Shown here: piece by piece, positions 16,825 through 27,672 of the stretch
Layout: each line of letters starts with the position of its first letter
How positions within the stretch are numbered: position 1 is the stretch's first letter
DNA from: Nodosilinea sp. FACHB-141
GTDB lineage: Bacteria > Cyanobacteriota > Cyanobacteriia > Phormidesmidales > Phormidesmidaceae
Direction: 5' to 3'
Length of the DNA stretch: 64,000 bases
NCBI RefSeq assembly: GCF_014696135.1
Contig: NZ_JACJPP010000007.1
Span: 248,001 to 312,000, forward strand
Program-made: the position numbers and the translations under genes
Notes under the pieces: generated by a model
Seen by the model: the letters and a program-made list of their open reading frames with translations, nothing else
Told to the model about the DNA's origin: nothing
The model's database searches: none

Positions 16825-19608
16825 TTAAGCGTCGACTTCAGGAGCTGAGTCGGCTTTTTTAGACGCAGATTTAGTAGGCGATCGCTTGGTTGTGGTCTTA
16901 GTGGTTTTTGAGGCCGCAGATTTTTTCGTGCCAGTAGACTTGGTGTCCGTAGACGACTTGGCGGTAGTCGTTCTAGTCGTTTTCTTAGCCCCACTGGCTT
17001 TGCTAGCTGCTGCCGTCTTGGTGGTGCGCGAGGTGGTCGCCTTGCCCTTGCCACCCTTGCCTTTTTTAGGCGATGCCTTGGCGTTGATCCAGCCGATCGC
17101 CTCCTCTAGGGTGACGGCCTCGACCTCGACCCCCTCGGGCACCGAGGCATTAACCTTGCCGTGCTTAACGTAGAGGCCATAGGGGCCGTTAAACACCGCC
17201 ACCTGCTCATTGTCGTCGGGGTGGGCACCCAGCTCCTTGAGCGGATCGACCTTCTTGCGCCCGCGCCCGGCCTTGGGCTGGGCCAGCAGTTCTAGAGCGC
17301 GCTCAAGGGTGACGGTGAGCACGTCGTCGTCGCCTTTAAGGGAACGGTAGTCGCGGCCCTCTTTGCCCTGGTCGTGGACAATGTAGGGACCAAAACGTCC
17401 CTGACCGGCCTTAATGGACTTGCCCGTTTCTGGGTGGGCACCTAGATTACGGGGAAGCTGCAGCAGCCCCACCGCCATTTCCAGGGTGACAGCCTCCATC
17501 TGAGTGCCCTTGGGCAGGGAAGCTCGCTTGGGGTTGGGGTTGTCGTCCGTGGGCTCGCCCAGCTGCACATAGGGGCCGTAGGGGCCAATGCGCAGAAAGA
17601 TCGGTTCCCCAGTATCGGGGTGCAGGCCCACTTTGTCAGGGCCTTCGACCTTCTGCTTGATGATGCGCTCAATCTGCTCGCTATCGAGGTCAGCGGGGGG
17701 CACATCGGCAGGAATAGAGGCTTTTACCGACTCTTCGCCAGTACCAATTTCGACATAGGGGCCATAGCGACCAATGCGGATTTTGGCATCGAGATCGTCG
17801 AGCAGCACCGTGCGGGCGGCGGTGGGGTCGATCTGAGTTTCGCGCTCTTGCACCAGGGTCTCCAAGCCCTGGTCACCGGAGTAAAACGCCTTCAGGTAAG
17901 GCAGCCATTCGACTTCGCCAGTGGAAATGTCGTCGAGGGTCTGCTCCATGCGGGCGGTAAAGTGCACATCCACCAGGTCGGGGAAGTTTTGCTCCAGCAG
18001 CTCGGTCACCGCGAAGGCCGTGAAGGTTGGGATCAGGCTGTTGTTGACCAGGTTGACGTAGCCGCGATCGATGATCGTGCTGATCACCGTAGCGTAGGTG
18101 CTAGGCCGGCCAATGCCTTCGCTCTCGAGCACTTTGACCAGGGTGGCCTCAGTGTAGCGGGCGGGGGGCTGGGTTTCATGACCGATCGCCTCCAAATCCG
18201 TACAGCTGAGGGCATCGCCCGTGGCTAGGGCAGGCAGCAGCACCTCTTGGTCTTCGATCGCCGCATCGGGGTCGTCAGAGCCTTCCACATAGGCCCGAAA
18301 GAAGCCGGGAAAGTCGATGCGCTTGCCCGTGGCACGAAAGAGGGCGTTTTCCACCTCAATGGAGGCGGTGATGTTGGTTTGGCGGGCCTCGGCCATCTGG
18401 CTGGCTACAGTGCGCTTCCAGATCAGGTCATAGAGGGAGGCCTCGCGGCCAGTAAGCCCCGTTTCCTTGGGGGTTCTAAAGGTGCTGCCAGCGGGGCGAA
18501 TGGCCTCGTGGGCCTCCTGGGCACCCTTCGATTTGGTGGCGTACTGGCGGGGTTTGGGGCTGAGGTAGTCGGTGCCGTATTTGGTGGTGACGCAGGCGCG
18601 GGCGGCGGCGATCGCCTGCTCCGACAGGTGCACCGAGTCGGTACGCATGTAGGTGATGTACCCCTGTTCGTAAAGGTTTTGGGCCACCCGCATCGTGTCG
18701 CGGGCCGAGAGCCTGAGCTTGCGGTTGGCCTCCTGCTGGAGGGTCGAGGTGGTAAAGGGCGGGGCGGGCTTGCGGTTGTTGGGCCGCTCTTCCAGGTTGC
18801 TGACGGTCCATAGACCGGACTGGAGGCGGGTTTGCAGCTCGCGGGCCTGGGTTTCATCCAGCAGTACTACATCGCGGCCCTCGGCTACGCGACCGGTGGC
18901 TTCGTCAAAGTCGCTGCCGTTGGCCAGACGGGTGCCGCCCAGGGAGTAGAGCTTTGCCTCAAAGGCGTTCTTATCCTTGAGCAGGCTGGCCTTGAGATCC
19001 CAGTAGGAGCCTCGGCGGAAGGCGCGGCGTTCTTGCTCGCGCTTGACCACCACCTTGACCGCCACCGACTGCACCCGACCGGCGGACAGGCCACCGGCAA
19101 TCTTCTTCCACAGCAGAGGCGAGAGGGTGTAGCCCACCAGGCGGTCAAGGATGCGGCGGGTCTCCTGGGCATGGACCAGCTGGCTATCGATGTCGCGGCA
19201 GTTGTTGAGGGAGGCCTGAATCGCCTCCTGGGTGATTTCGTGGAACACCATGCGCCGGGTCGGCACTTTGGGGTTGAGCACCTGGAGCAGGTGCCAGCTG
19301 ATGCTTTCGCCCTCGCGGTCTTCGTCAGTGGCCAGCAGCAGTTCGTCGGCCTGCTTGAGGGCATCCTTGAGGGTTTTGACCACCTTTTTCTTGTCGCTGG
19401 GCACGATGTACAGCGGCGCAAAATCATCCTCAGGGTTCACCCCGAGCTGAGCCCACTTCTCGCCCTTGACGTTGGCAGGAATCTCGCTGGCCGATCGCGG
19501 CAAGTCGCGCACGTGCCCCATAGATGCCTCAACCCGGTACCCCGACGGCAGGTAGTTGCGAATCGTTTTAGCCTTAGTGGGTGACTCGACAATGACAAGG
19601 GTTGACAT
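16825..19608 (-). CDS. topA: DNA topoisomerase I (type IA)
   Basis: A 927-residue type IA topoisomerase that relaxes negative supercoils by transient single-strand cleavage. The TOPRIM domain opens with [13 protein letters not shown] and carries DEDREG at 95-100; the active tyrosine is Y320 in YITYMRTDS. The zinc-finger region of enterobacterial enzymes is replaced by several repeats of a short C-terminal module, recognisable as [32 protein letters not shown] and [11 protein letters not shown] (about 630-840). The last 85 residues are a very basic, low-complexity Lys/Thr/Ala/Ser tail, as in actinobacterial and cyanobacterial enzymes, where such tails promote DNA binding and processivity. The start gives [10 protein letters not shown], as in the family. 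Confidence 0.98.
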   Translation of the reverse strand: MSTLVIVESPTKAKTIRNYLPSGYRVEASMGHVRDLPRSASEIPANVKGEKWAQLGVNPEDDFAPLYIVPSDKKKVVKTLKDALKQADELLLATDEDREGESISWHLLQVLNPKVPTRRMVFHEITQEAIQASLNNCRDIDSQLVHAQETRRILDRLVGYTLSPLLWKKIAGGLSAGRVQSVAVKVVVKREQERRAFRRGSYWDLKASLLKDKNAFEAKLYSLGGTRLANGSDFDEATGRVAEGRDVVLLDETQARELQTRLQSGLWTVSNLEERPNNRKPAPPFTTSTLQQEANRKLRLSARDTMRVAQNLYEQGYITYMRTDSVHLSEQAIAAARACVTTKYGTDYLSPKPRQYATKSKGAQEAHEAIRPAGSTFRTPKETGLTGREASLYDLIWKRTVASQMAEARQTNITASIEVENALFRATGKRIDFPGFFRAYVEGSDDPDAAIEDQEVLLPALATGDALSCTDLEAIGHETQPPARYTEATLVKVLESEGIGRPSTYATVISTIIDRGYVNLVNNSLIPTFTAFAVTELLEQNFPDLVDVHFTARMEQTLDDISTGEVEWLPYLKAFYSGDQGLETLVQERETQIDPTAARTVLLDDLDAKIRIGRYGPYVEIGTGEESVKASIPADVPPADLDSEQIERIIKQKVEGPDKVGLHPDTGEPIFLRIGPYGPYVQLGEPTDDNPNPKRASLPKGTQMEAVTLEMAVGLLQLPRNLGAHPETGKSIKAGQGRFGPYIVHDQGKEGRDYRSLKGDDDVLTVTLERALELLAQPKAGRGRKKVDPLKELGAHPDDNEQVAVFNGPYGLYVKHGKVNASVPEGVEVEAVTLEEAIGWINAKASPKKGKGGKGKATTSRTTKTAAASKASGAKKTTRTTTAKSSTDTKSTGTKKSAASKTTKTTTKRSPTKSASKKADSAPEVDA

Positions 19609-20102
19609 AGGTCTGCTGGCGCTTCGGTGGTAATCGTTAGCAATCGCGGGCGGGCTCGGTAACCTACAGCTTTATAGCGGCTTTTAGCAAACCTATCTAT
19701 ATAGTTTGCGGCGCAGGTGTGGTGGCCAGATGATCAACACTGTACTGCACACCTACCGAACTGCTGGTGTGTTTAGCCATGAAAACTTAATCATTGGCAG
19801 CCTTCAGCAGTGCTTAAGGTTGAGCGAATCAACCATAAGCTACATAAATAGATCATTCTGTTAGCTATCGTCCAGCCCTACTCAATTTGCGGCTTAGGGC
19901 AGCGCAAAGGAAAAGTTCTCTGGTCGGAGGGCTGCGATCGCGTTACCATCGGCCCAGGGCACGCCATCAATTCCCTTGCATGTTGAGTGGAATTGGGGCG
20001 ACAGGCGATCGTCAACCTGAGGATGATCATTGAGTCTTAGCCCCTGGTCACCGTACGGTTGACCTGGTACGGTAAAAAATAATCTTGCGGGAAAAAGAAC
20101 CC
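19609..20102. other. Divergent promoter region between topA and ndhB
   Basis: A 494-base interval between divergent genes. On the + strand a weak promoter-like pair, TTGACC (20059-20064) and TAATCT (20080-20085), lies just before ndhB; the 15-base spacing is short and the implied leader would be about 10 bases, so it is tentative. On the minus strand, TATAAAG near 19672 could serve topA. No protein frame or strong structure was found. Confidence 0.45.
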
Positions 20103-21656
20103 ATGGATCTCGTCAACCTCGGGGCACAGCTCAACGCTGGCACTATCTGGCCAGAGGCCGTTCTGGTAGTCACGATCTTGGTGATTCTGGTCGGCGATCT
20201 GATCCAGGGTCGCTCCTCTTCCTCTTGGACCCCCTATGCGGCTATGGCCGGAGGACTGGGGGCCACCGCTGCCCTCGTGTTGCAGTGGTCGATGGTCAAC
20301 CCCGTTGGCTTCTTAGGGGCCTTTAATGCCGATGATTTGAGCATCGTATTTCGCGGCATTATTGCCCTCTCAGCTGTGGTGACAGTGCCGATGGCGATTC
20401 GCTACGTCGAGCAGTCGGGCACCTCCCTAGCCGAATTTTTGGTGATTTTGCTCACCGCTACCCTGGGAGGCATGTTTCTCTCGGGGGCCAGCGAGCTGGT
20501 GATGATTTTTGTCGCCCTAGAGACCCTCAGTATTTCGTCGTACCTACTGACCGGCTACATGAAGCGCGACCCCCGCTCCAACGAGGCGGCGCTCAAGTAT
20601 CTGCTGATCGGGGCGGCGAGTTCGGCGATTTTCCTCTACGGCTCGTCTCTGCTGTACGGCTTGTCCGGGGGAGAGACGCGGTTAGAGGCGATCGCCACCA
20701 GCATCGTCGGCGACGGCACTCAAGCCCCTATCGGCTTGGTGGTTGCTCTGGTGTTCGTGATTGCCGGTATTGCCTTCAAAATTGCCGCCGTTCCCTTCCA
20801 CCAGTGGACTCCCGACGTTTACGAAGGCTCCCCAACCCCAGTGGTAGCTTTTCTGTCGGTGGGTTCCAAGACCGCTGGCTTCGCCCTCGCCATCCGTCTG
20901 CTGGTCACCGCTTTTCCCCTAGTGTCGGAGCAGTGGCACTTTGTCTTCACCGCCCTGGCAATTCTCAGCATGGTGCTAGGCAACGTGGTAGCCCTGGCTC
21001 AAACCAGTATGAAGCGTCTGCTGGCCTACTCCTCCATCGGCCAGGCTGGGTTTTTGATGATTGGTCTGGTGGTAGACACCGACGCAGGCTATGCCAGCAT
21101 GCTCTACTACCTGCTGGTCTATCTATTTATGAACCTGGGCGGCTTCACCTGCGTGATCTTGTTCTCGTTGCGCACGGGCACTGACCAAATCAGTGAGTAC
21201 GGCGGCCTATACCAAAAAGATCCTCTGCTCACCCTAGGTCTCAGCGTTTGCCTCCTCTCTCTTGGAGGCATTCCGCCCATGGCCGGGTTCTTTGGCAAAA
21301 TCTACATCTTTTGGGCGGGTTGGCAGGCTGGAGCCTACGGTCTGGTGCTGGTAGGCCTGGTGACCAGCGTGATCTCCATCTACTACTACATCCGCGTTAT
21401 CAAGATGATGGTGGTCAAAGAACCCCAGGAAATGTCTGATGCGGTGAAGAACTACCCCGCCATTCGCTGGGATCTTCCTGGTCTGCGTCCCATGCAGGTG
21501 AGTCTAATCTTGGCGGTAGTGGCAACGTCTCTGGCGGGTATTTTGTCGAACCCCTTGTTTACTATTGCCAACAATGCAGTTATTCAAACCCCCATGTTGC
21601 AGAGCCATGGTGCGCAGGTAGCTGTGAGCCCGATCGCTGATACTGCGCAGAACTAA
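20103..21656 (+). CDS. ndhB: NAD(P)H-quinone oxidoreductase subunit 2 (NdhB/N)
   Basis: A 517-residue antiporter-like proton-pumping subunit of NDH-1, which passes electrons from ferredoxin to plastoquinone in thylakoid cyclic flow and respiration. About 14 membrane helices are predicted. Conserved features include LILTG-type core segments such as [18 protein letters not shown] with the key helix glutamate, [17 protein letters not shown], the [15 protein letters not shown] motif, and [18 protein letters not shown] at 20103 ([18 protein letters not shown]) matches the conserved N-terminus and is preferred to the in-frame TTG at 20085. It is a single-copy gene separate from the other ndh genes at 49-53 kb, as usual in cyanobacteria. 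Two hairpins follow. Confidence 0.97.
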   Translation: MDLVNLGAQLNAGTIWPEAVLVVTILVILVGDLIQGRSSSSWTPYAAMAGGLGATAALVLQWSMVNPVGFLGAFNADDLSIVFRGIIALSAVVTVPMAIRYVEQSGTSLAEFLVILLTATLGGMFLSGASELVMIFVALETLSISSYLLTGYMKRDPRSNEAALKYLLIGAASSAIFLYGSSLLYGLSGGETRLEAIATSIVGDGTQAPIGLVVALVFVIAGIAFKIAAVPFHQWTPDVYEGSPTPVVAFLSVGSKTAGFALAIRLLVTAFPLVSEQWHFVFTALAILSMVLGNVVALAQTSMKRLLAYSSIGQAGFLMIGLVVDTDAGYASMLYYLLVYLFMNLGGFTCVILFSLRTGTDQISEYGGLYQKDPLLTLGLSVCLLSLGGIPPMAGFFGKIYIFWAGWQAGAYGLVLVGLVTSVISIYYYIRVIKMMVVKEPQEMSDAVKNYPAIRWDLPGLRPMQVSLILAVVATSLAGILSNPLFTIANNAVIQTPMLQSHGAQVAVSPIADTAQN

Positions 21657-21674
21657 GGGCTGAAGTGTAGGGTC

Positions 21675-21710
21675 AAGGGTTCAAGGTGTAGAGCACATCC
21701 TTGAACCCTT
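21675..21710. terminator. Hairpin downstream of ndhB
   Basis: Perfect 12-base arms AAGGGTTCAAGG and CCTTGAACCCTT around a 12-base loop, 18 bases after the ndhB stop. Confidence 0.65.
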
Positions 21711-21745
21711 AGCCGATGCAAAAAAGTTGACTAAGTATCTGGTTG

Positions 21746-21776
21746 ATTGCCGCCCTGTTCAAGGCAGGGCGGCAAT
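21746..21776. terminator. Second hairpin in the ndhB/GAF-protein convergent gap
   Basis: Perfect arms ATTGCCGCCCTG and CAGGGCGGCAAT around loop TTCAAGG. It probably terminates the minus-strand gene ending at 21923 or backs up the ndhB stop. Confidence 0.6.
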
Positions 21777-21922
21777 TGCTTAAGGTAAGCCAGGTAAAGT
21801 CCGGGTTAGGACAGCCCCAAAAGATTCGAATTCAAGCCTCTTGGGCATTTTTTCGCTCTTCTATTCCCATTCTTTTGCTTTTGTTGTTCTCTCCACTACG
21901 CAGCCCAATCTGGTCAAATGGA

Positions 21923-24769
21923 TCAGGTTAGACTCGTGGAGCTAGCTTCTGTAGGCATCACCGAATTGAGCTGAGGCTTTGGTTGGTGCGCCTCAGGATA
22001 GGCGGCGAGGGGCAGCAGCAGCCGGCTGTGGGTGCGACCATCGTCAAGGATCGAAAAGCTAATTTCACCCCCCAGCTGAGCGATCAGCAGTTTGCAGATG
22101 GCCAAGTGCAGCCCTGGCGGACCGTCTAAAGCCGAGGGGGCCAGCACATCGGCGGGATGGCTCTGGCTGAGTTCTTCGAGCAGGCGCGGTGAGCACTGGC
22201 CGTCATCGGTGACCGAGAGCTCGAGCCAGTCGAGGTTGAGCACCCGGCACCAGAGATCAATGCGTCCTCCCACCGGGGAGCGGTTGCAGGCGGCCACCAT
22301 CACCTCATAGAGAATTAGCTCTAGCTTGAGCATGTCGCCGCCCAGCACGACGTTGCTCTCGTTGTGCACCTTAGACCAGAGCTGACGGGTCTCTAGAATC
22401 GGGTTGACTCGATCGATCAGGCGGTTAAGCAAGCTAATTAATGGCATGGTCTGGTGCTGTTGGTGCAGCTGCCAGCGCTCGCCTACTAGAATGGTTTCGG
22501 CGTTTTCCATCACGGCGGTAAGCTGATCGTGGAGCAGCTGAAGCTCACCCGCGATCGCTGAGTCTTTGGCCTGAAGATGGGCTAAATTTTGAGCCGTCTG
22601 CCCCAGCACTCGGTAGAGATCCTCCAAGCGGTGGTGTTTGTACCAATTGAGATTTTCGAGATCCTGGCGCTGCTGAGTCAGCATTGCCGTCATGGCCAGG
22701 TGCCGACGTGACCAGGCCAGCTGACTAGTGAGCAGCTTAAAGATGGTGAGGTGGTGGTTGGCCCACTGCCGATGAGCGGGCGATACGGCGACTACTACGC
22801 CCGTAACCACATGGGACGGAGCCGTTCTCAAGGCGGTAATGAGCAGGCGGCTGCCTAGAGGCGCAATAAACCAGTCGGTCGTTTCGGTGGGCAGCTCATT
22901 GACCGTCAGGGGCAGCATGCCATCGGTCTGAAGCGCCCAATTGATCACAGCGTCAGAGCCCACCGGAATTGGATGGTTGCTCTTAACGCTGACGCTGGTA
23001 TCTTGGCTAACAAATTGAGTGACGGCAGCGGTAGGGCTACCAGGCGGCCAGCTGAGCAGCAGCACTGCCGATCCGTGCAGCAGCTGCATGACGTGCTGGA
23101 GAGTAGTTTGCTCAAGCTGATCGGGGTGCAGCCCTTTGTGCAGCGCCTGCAAGCCCCACTGAATTGATTCGTAAATGTGCTGTTGCTGGTCGAGCTGGCG
23201 CTGGAGCTGCCACTGGTGCAAAATCACGCCGATTTGTCGGGCTACGGCCTCAAACAAGGACTGCTCAGTAGTGGTCCACTGGCGGCTAATGGTGTCGCAG
23301 ATTAGCACCATGCCCTCGGGGGCGTTGCCCGGGGCCACGTTGCCCGCCAGCACCGCCTGGGCACCCAGCTCCAGCAGGGAGGGTCGCCAGGCCATGAGCT
23401 TGAGATCGTGGGAGAGGTTATCAATGCTGATAGCCGAGGAGCTGCGCTCGAGCATTTCCCAGTCGATATCGTCGAGACAGGGCCACAGCATCGGCACCCC
23501 CCGAGGGCGGTTGGCCTGGCTCTGAAAGCAGAGATCGTAGCCGTTGCGATCGGGGTTAAACAGCAGCACAAAAAACTGCTGAATGCTCAGCCGGTCCTGC
23601 AGCACCTCAAAGCAGGTCTGCAGGGTGTGGTGCCAATCAACATCACCATGGATGCCCTGGATAACGCCGGTGGTGAGATGCTGATCGAGCTCAGTTTGGC
23701 GCACGGTTTCTCTGGCGGTGGCGGCGGGTAGCGCCACGGTAAGTAATTGCGCCGCGCCAATCAAAAACTGCTTTTCGGGCTCCTTCCAAATGCGAGGGGT
23801 GGTGCCCTCTACCGAGACAAAGCCCATCAGGTCACCCTGGCGGCTAATGGGAGCAATCATTAGAGATTCGGCCTTGAGCTGCTGCATCAGGCGATCGGAG
23901 ATGATGGTTTTGAGGGCACCCCGGCTCTCGCCCACCACCACGAGCTGCTGGTTACAGAGGGCTTGGTAGAGACCGCGCACCTCATCGACGGCAATGTGCA
24001 GCGATCGCTCGTCTTCGAGCGATGTAGGGCGGGGCGCTAGCCCGGGCGTGCGCTGCCAAAAGTAGTTGCCCTTGGGCTCAAACCAAAAAACGCGAGTCCG
24101 CTGGGGCGCAACAAACCGCTGGGTTTCGCGCACCACCTCCTTGAGCTGGCTATCGATATCAGGCAAACTGCCCAAGCGGCCAATTAGAGCCAGTAGAGGT
24201 TGCTCAAGGCGTTTGGTCTGCTGCCGCTGCTGCTCAGACTCAAACTGGTGCAGCGCCTCAGCCAGTTCCCCCATAACAATGGCTAGGTAGGAGCGTTCCC
24301 CTAGGGAGGCACTCTTGCCCCAGTCGGGAGACGCCAGCACTAGCAGGCCAAAGCAAACATCCTGACGCTTGATGGGGAAGATGATGGCGCTTTGCAGGGC
24401 CATCTGCTTGGCGATCGTGCCCCACTCCCCGGCGCGAATTTCGTTTTGTAGGTCGGCCACAATTAGGGGGCGCTGCTGCACCACCACCTGCTCCATCACA
24501 TCTCCTGGAGTGAGATTGATCATGGTGCGAATCGCTCGCATCGGTCGGGGACTGTGGCATCCCTTGGTGACCAGGCGGTGGTTAACGCGATCGTACAGAC
24601 CTACCCAGGCCACTTCAAAATCCATCTCCTGGCGCACATGGTCGAGGGCCAGGGTCACCGCTTCCTCGGCGGTGGTGCTGCCCCGCAGCGATTTGAGAAT
24701 GCGCGACAGGGCCATAATTTGATGGTCATGCCGGTCAGAGGAAGAATCGTGGGGTTGGGATTGCGCCAT
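21923..24769 (-). CDS. Multi-GAF sensor protein with a C-terminal HATPase-like domain
   Basis: A 948-residue cytosolic signalling protein. The N-terminal GAF domain (about 15-195) reads EAVTLALDHVRQEMDFEVAWVGLY and ends LAIVMGELAEALHQFE. At least two further GAF-like units follow (about 205-355 and 370-535), and a fourth weaker one lies near 545-700. A coiled-coil linker then holds NWYKHHRLEDLYRVLG, where a dimerising histidine-phosphotransfer helix would sit. The last 150 residues resemble a histidine-kinase ATPase domain (VLGGDMLKLELILYEVMVAAC as an N-box-like helix, then GPPGLHLAICKLLIAQLGG as a G2-like box), but no standard HExxT/P H-box is visible. The ATG at 24769 (MAQSQPHDSS) is preferred over two upstream TTG codons. 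Ligand unknown; no bilin-binding cysteine signature was identified. Confidence 0.8.
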   Translation of the reverse strand: MAQSQPHDSSSDRHDHQIMALSRILKSLRGSTTAEEAVTLALDHVRQEMDFEVAWVGLYDRVNHRLVTKGCHSPRPMRAIRTMINLTPGDVMEQVVVQQRPLIVADLQNEIRAGEWGTIAKQMALQSAIIFPIKRQDVCFGLLVLASPDWGKSASLGERSYLAIVMGELAEALHQFESEQQRQQTKRLEQPLLALIGRLGSLPDIDSQLKEVVRETQRFVAPQRTRVFWFEPKGNYFWQRTPGLAPRPTSLEDERSLHIAVDEVRGLYQALCNQQLVVVGESRGALKTIISDRLMQQLKAESLMIAPISRQGDLMGFVSVEGTTPRIWKEPEKQFLIGAAQLLTVALPAATARETVRQTELDQHLTTGVIQGIHGDVDWHHTLQTCFEVLQDRLSIQQFFVLLFNPDRNGYDLCFQSQANRPRGVPMLWPCLDDIDWEMLERSSSAISIDNLSHDLKLMAWRPSLLELGAQAVLAGNVAPGNAPEGMVLICDTISRQWTTTEQSLFEAVARQIGVILHQWQLQRQLDQQQHIYESIQWGLQALHKGLHPDQLEQTTLQHVMQLLHGSAVLLLSWPPGSPTAAVTQFVSQDTSVSVKSNHPIPVGSDAVINWALQTDGMLPLTVNELPTETTDWFIAPLGSRLLITALRTAPSHVVTGVVVAVSPAHRQWANHHLTIFKLLTSQLAWSRRHLAMTAMLTQQRQDLENLNWYKHHRLEDLYRVLGQTAQNLAHLQAKDSAIAGELQLLHDQLTAVMENAETILVGERWQLHQQHQTMPLISLLNRLIDRVNPILETRQLWSKVHNESNVVLGGDMLKLELILYEVMVAACNRSPVGGRIDLWCRVLNLDWLELSVTDDGQCSPRLLEELSQSHPADVLAPSALDGPPGLHLAICKLLIAQLGGEISFSILDDGRTHSRLLLPLAAYPEAHQPKPQLNSVMPTEASSTSLT

Positions 24770-24989
24770 GGGCGTCAACAATCTCCTCGGTTGCAGGAAA
24801 GGGGGTTAGAAACAGATATCTGGCCCACCAGGCCGATCCCTAGATGCCCAGGGAGCTAACCGAGTCGCCGGGCTACCCCTCGGCCAGGATACTGGCTGGA
24901 GCCATAACCTGCCGAGTGCAGTGACTTAATCTCTGTAGACTCCACCCAGATCTGCCAATTAGTCTTAGCGGCCGTCCAGGGCTGCTTTA

Positions 24990-26294
24990 ATGGGGAAAGC
25001 CAACCACAGACGACGCGGTGCTGCTAACCCAAAGACCGTTGACCATGTGCTCCTGGCGTGCTCTGTAATGCGCAGGTTGTGGGCATCACCAGATCTCACC
25101 CCTAGCCAGAATATTAGTCTACCCGCCCTCTATTTGCATACACCACTGCCGTTTGTGAAAGATCCCTACCGTCAGCTTGTGCGTCCTCTGTTGTTTCACG
25201 GGGTGACGCTTGACCCAGAGTTTTTGCACCACCGCACCATGGATTTGCTCAGCTGGTTAGGGCACCCGGGAGAGGGAGCAGTGGTGGCCCAACTCCGGCC
25301 CTGGCTACGGCAGCAGTTTTGCCTCACTGACCCGCGCCTGGCCCAGACCTGCTGGGGTCTGAACTTTGCCAACCCCTTGGGTCTGGCAGCGGGCTTTGAT
25401 AAAGATGGTTTGGCGGCGCGAGCCTGGTCTCAGCTCGGCTTTGGCTTGGTCGAACTGGGCACCGTCACCCGCCATCCCCAGCCGGGCAACCCCCAGCCCC
25501 GCCTGTTTCGTCTAGTGAAGGATGAGGCGGTGCTCAACCGCATGGGCTTCAATAACAAAGGGGCAGCGGCTCTATCCGATCGCCTCGGATCCTACTGGAG
25601 CACCCAGCGGCCTACAATCCCGATCGGCATCAACCTGGGTAAGTCGAAGGTAACTGAGCTGGCCGATGCCGCTGAAGACTATCGGTTTAGCTTCCGACAG
25701 CTCTACCCCTACGGCGACTATTTTGTGGTGAATGTGTCGTCGCCCAATACGCCAGGGCTCAGGTCGCTCCAGGCCGCCGACCAGCTTGGCCCTATTTTGG
25801 CGGCGCTACAGGAGGATAACAGCGATCGCAAACCTCTGCTCGTCAAAATTGCCCCTGACCTGGCCTGGCCCGATATTGATGCCGTTGTCGAGCTGGCCCA
25901 AGCCTACGGATTGGCGGGAATTATCGCCACCAACACCACGATCGCAAAGGAGAGCCTCAAAACCAAGACCCTGCTACAGACCGGTAACGCCGTTGTAGAC
26001 GAGGCGGGAGGGATTAGCGGCGCTCCACTGCGATCGCGATCGACCGAGGTGATTCGCTATATCTACCAGCGCACCGAGGGCACTCTGCCGATTGTGGGGG
26101 TAGGGGGGATTTTTACCGCCGCCGATGCCTGGGAGAAAATCACCGCTGGGGCTACGCTGCTTCAGGTTTATACCGGCTGGATCTACGAAGGACCCTGGAT
26201 GGTGCGGCGGGTTTTAGCAGGACTGTTGGCTAAATTAGAGGAGCATCAGCTGTCTAACATCGCCGACGCTGTAGGGTTGAGCCACAGGTCATAG
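24990..26294 (+). CDS. pyrD: Dihydroorotate dehydrogenase (quinone), class 2
   Basis: A PyrD that oxidises dihydroorotate to orotate in pyrimidine synthesis, passing electrons to the membrane quinone pool. Class 2 features are visible: an N-terminal helical extension ([15 protein letters not shown]), [54 protein letters not shown] with the catalytic serine, [24 protein letters not shown], and [16 protein letters not shown]. The open frame is 434 residues, about 60 longer than usual. The ATG at 25068 or a TTG at 25134 would give more typical lengths, and the extension before [11 protein letters not shown] looks unconserved. The start is therefore uncertain although the identity is firm. Confidence 0.95.
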   Translation: MGKANHRRRGAANPKTVDHVLLACSVMRRLWASPDLTPSQNISLPALYLHTPLPFVKDPYRQLVRPLLFHGVTLDPEFLHHRTMDLLSWLGHPGEGAVVAQLRPWLRQQFCLTDPRLAQTCWGLNFANPLGLAAGFDKDGLAARAWSQLGFGLVELGTVTRHPQPGNPQPRLFRLVKDEAVLNRMGFNNKGAAALSDRLGSYWSTQRPTIPIGINLGKSKVTELADAAEDYRFSFRQLYPYGDYFVVNVSSPNTPGLRSLQAADQLGPILAALQEDNSDRKPLLVKIAPDLAWPDIDAVVELAQAYGLAGIIATNTTIAKESLKTKTLLQTGNAVVDEAGGISGAPLRSRSTEVIRYIYQRTEGTLPIVGVGGIFTAADAWEKITAGATLLQVYTGWIYEGPWMVRRVLAGLLAKLEEHQLSNIADAVGLSHRS

Positions 26295-26349
26295 AGCATT
26301 GAGCTGGATGTCGGTGCGCCCTACATAAGTTCTTGAAAGTTTAGATGTG

Positions 26350-27672
26350 TCATAGCTTGCCCTGGCTTTTGATGCGCAGGTAGCTTTCGACCAGCGGGTC
26401 TGAAATTTGGTGGGCTGGGGCGTCGAGCACTAGCACCCCGCGCCGTTTTAGGCGAGCGAACGCGGCCTCGCGCTGGCTGAGCAAATCTAACGCAACGGCC
26501 CGCTGGTAGGCGGCATCGACCTCGGTGGTGGACTGGTGGGCCTGGCGATCGATCGCCGGATCCCGCAGCGTAATACAGAAGGGCAGGTGACGCGGGCGCA
26601 GCCGGGCCAGGGCCGAGAGCAGTTCGGCGCTGGCGGTTTCATCCACAATGTCGGTGATCAGCACCACCAGGGAGCGGCGGTGCTGCTGCTGGGCGGCGTG
26701 GGTGGCGGCAGCCAGATAGTCAGATTCTTCGAGCACGGGCTGAATGGGGGTGAGGCGATCGATCATCTGCTGAAAGTTGGCTCGCCCGCCCTTGGGAGGG
26801 AGCCAAGTGTGCAGGGTGCGATCGAATATGCCCAGACCGACGCGATCGCCCCGGCTCACCCCCGCCAGCGCCAGCGATAGTGCCGCATTCATGCCCCAGT
26901 CGAAGCGGTTGAGTCCTTGCACCTGGGCGGTCATCAAGCGACCGCGATCTAAAAGGATTAATAACGTTTGCTCGCGCTCTGGCTCTAGTACCCGCACTAG
27001 AGGTTGGCTGAGGCGGGCGGTGGCCTTCCAGTCGATGAAACGGGGGTCGTCGCCGGTGCCATACTCGCGTAGCTCAGCAAACTCGGTGCCCACACCCATG
27101 CGCCGCTTTTGTTTAAGGGTGCCGGTGGATTGCAGGGCCAGTTTGACGGAAAGCTGGTTGAGGCCGATTAGATCGGGATAGACGGCGACAGTTTCGGTAG
27201 CGGGTATCGTCCAGTCTGCCCAGGCCAGGCCTAAGGGACTGCGCTGCTGGATTTGCAGGTCGCCCCAAGGATATTTGCCCCGCTGCTTGGGGTTGACGGT
27301 AAAGGTGAGCGTTTCGGGTTCCCGGCCGCTGAGGTGAATCGCCAGAGGCATGGTGGTGCCGTCAAAGGCGGTGGGGTAGTTATCGAACAGACGCAGGCGC
27401 ACAGGAGTAGAAGATTCCCCATGTAAAGAAATAGGGTTATCGCGTCCGATCGATAGGCGGTGGAGCGGATCCCGTTTGATTGTGGCAAGACGAGATTTGA
27501 CTCGGAACCCATCCCAAAACATCACGGCTATGACTGCGACATTGAACAACAGCAGGGCGAGCAGGGCCACGATAAGCCGGTTGGGACTGTCAAAAAAATT
27601 GGTGAGCAGGGTGACGACGAGCCCACCCCCCAGCAGTAATCCGTAGGTGCGCCCGGTGGGGATGATTGCCAT
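26350..27672 (-). CDS. DUF58 domain protein
   Basis: A 440-residue protein with two N-terminal membrane helices (about 10-55) followed by a soluble region. The DUF58 signature lies near residues 195-225: FAELREYGTGDDPRFIDWKA, then TARLSQPLVRVLEPE. The C-terminal half resembles a von Willebrand factor A fold, with LLILLDRGRLM as first strand and SLVVLITDIVDETASAELL later. DUF58 proteins occur next to MoxR ATPases throughout bacteria and are thought to be part of an ATPase-driven maturation or chaperone machine at the membrane. It is the last gene of the four-gene operon; its ATG overlaps the MoxR stop by one base (TAATG). Confidence 0.9.
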   Translation of the reverse strand: MAIIPTGRTYGLLLGGGLVVTLLTNFFDSPNRLIVALLALLLFNVAVIAVMFWDGFRVKSRLATIKRDPLHRLSIGRDNPISLHGESSTPVRLRLFDNYPTAFDGTTMPLAIHLSGREPETLTFTVNPKQRGKYPWGDLQIQQRSPLGLAWADWTIPATETVAVYPDLIGLNQLSVKLALQSTGTLKQKRRMGVGTEFAELREYGTGDDPRFIDWKATARLSQPLVRVLEPEREQTLLILLDRGRLMTAQVQGLNRFDWGMNAALSLALAGVSRGDRVGLGIFDRTLHTWLPPKGGRANFQQMIDRLTPIQPVLEESDYLAAATHAAQQQHRRSLVVLITDIVDETASAELLSALARLRPRHLPFCITLRDPAIDRQAHQSTTEVDAAYQRAVALDLLSQREAAFARLKRRGVLVLDAPAHQISDPLVESYLRIKSQGKL

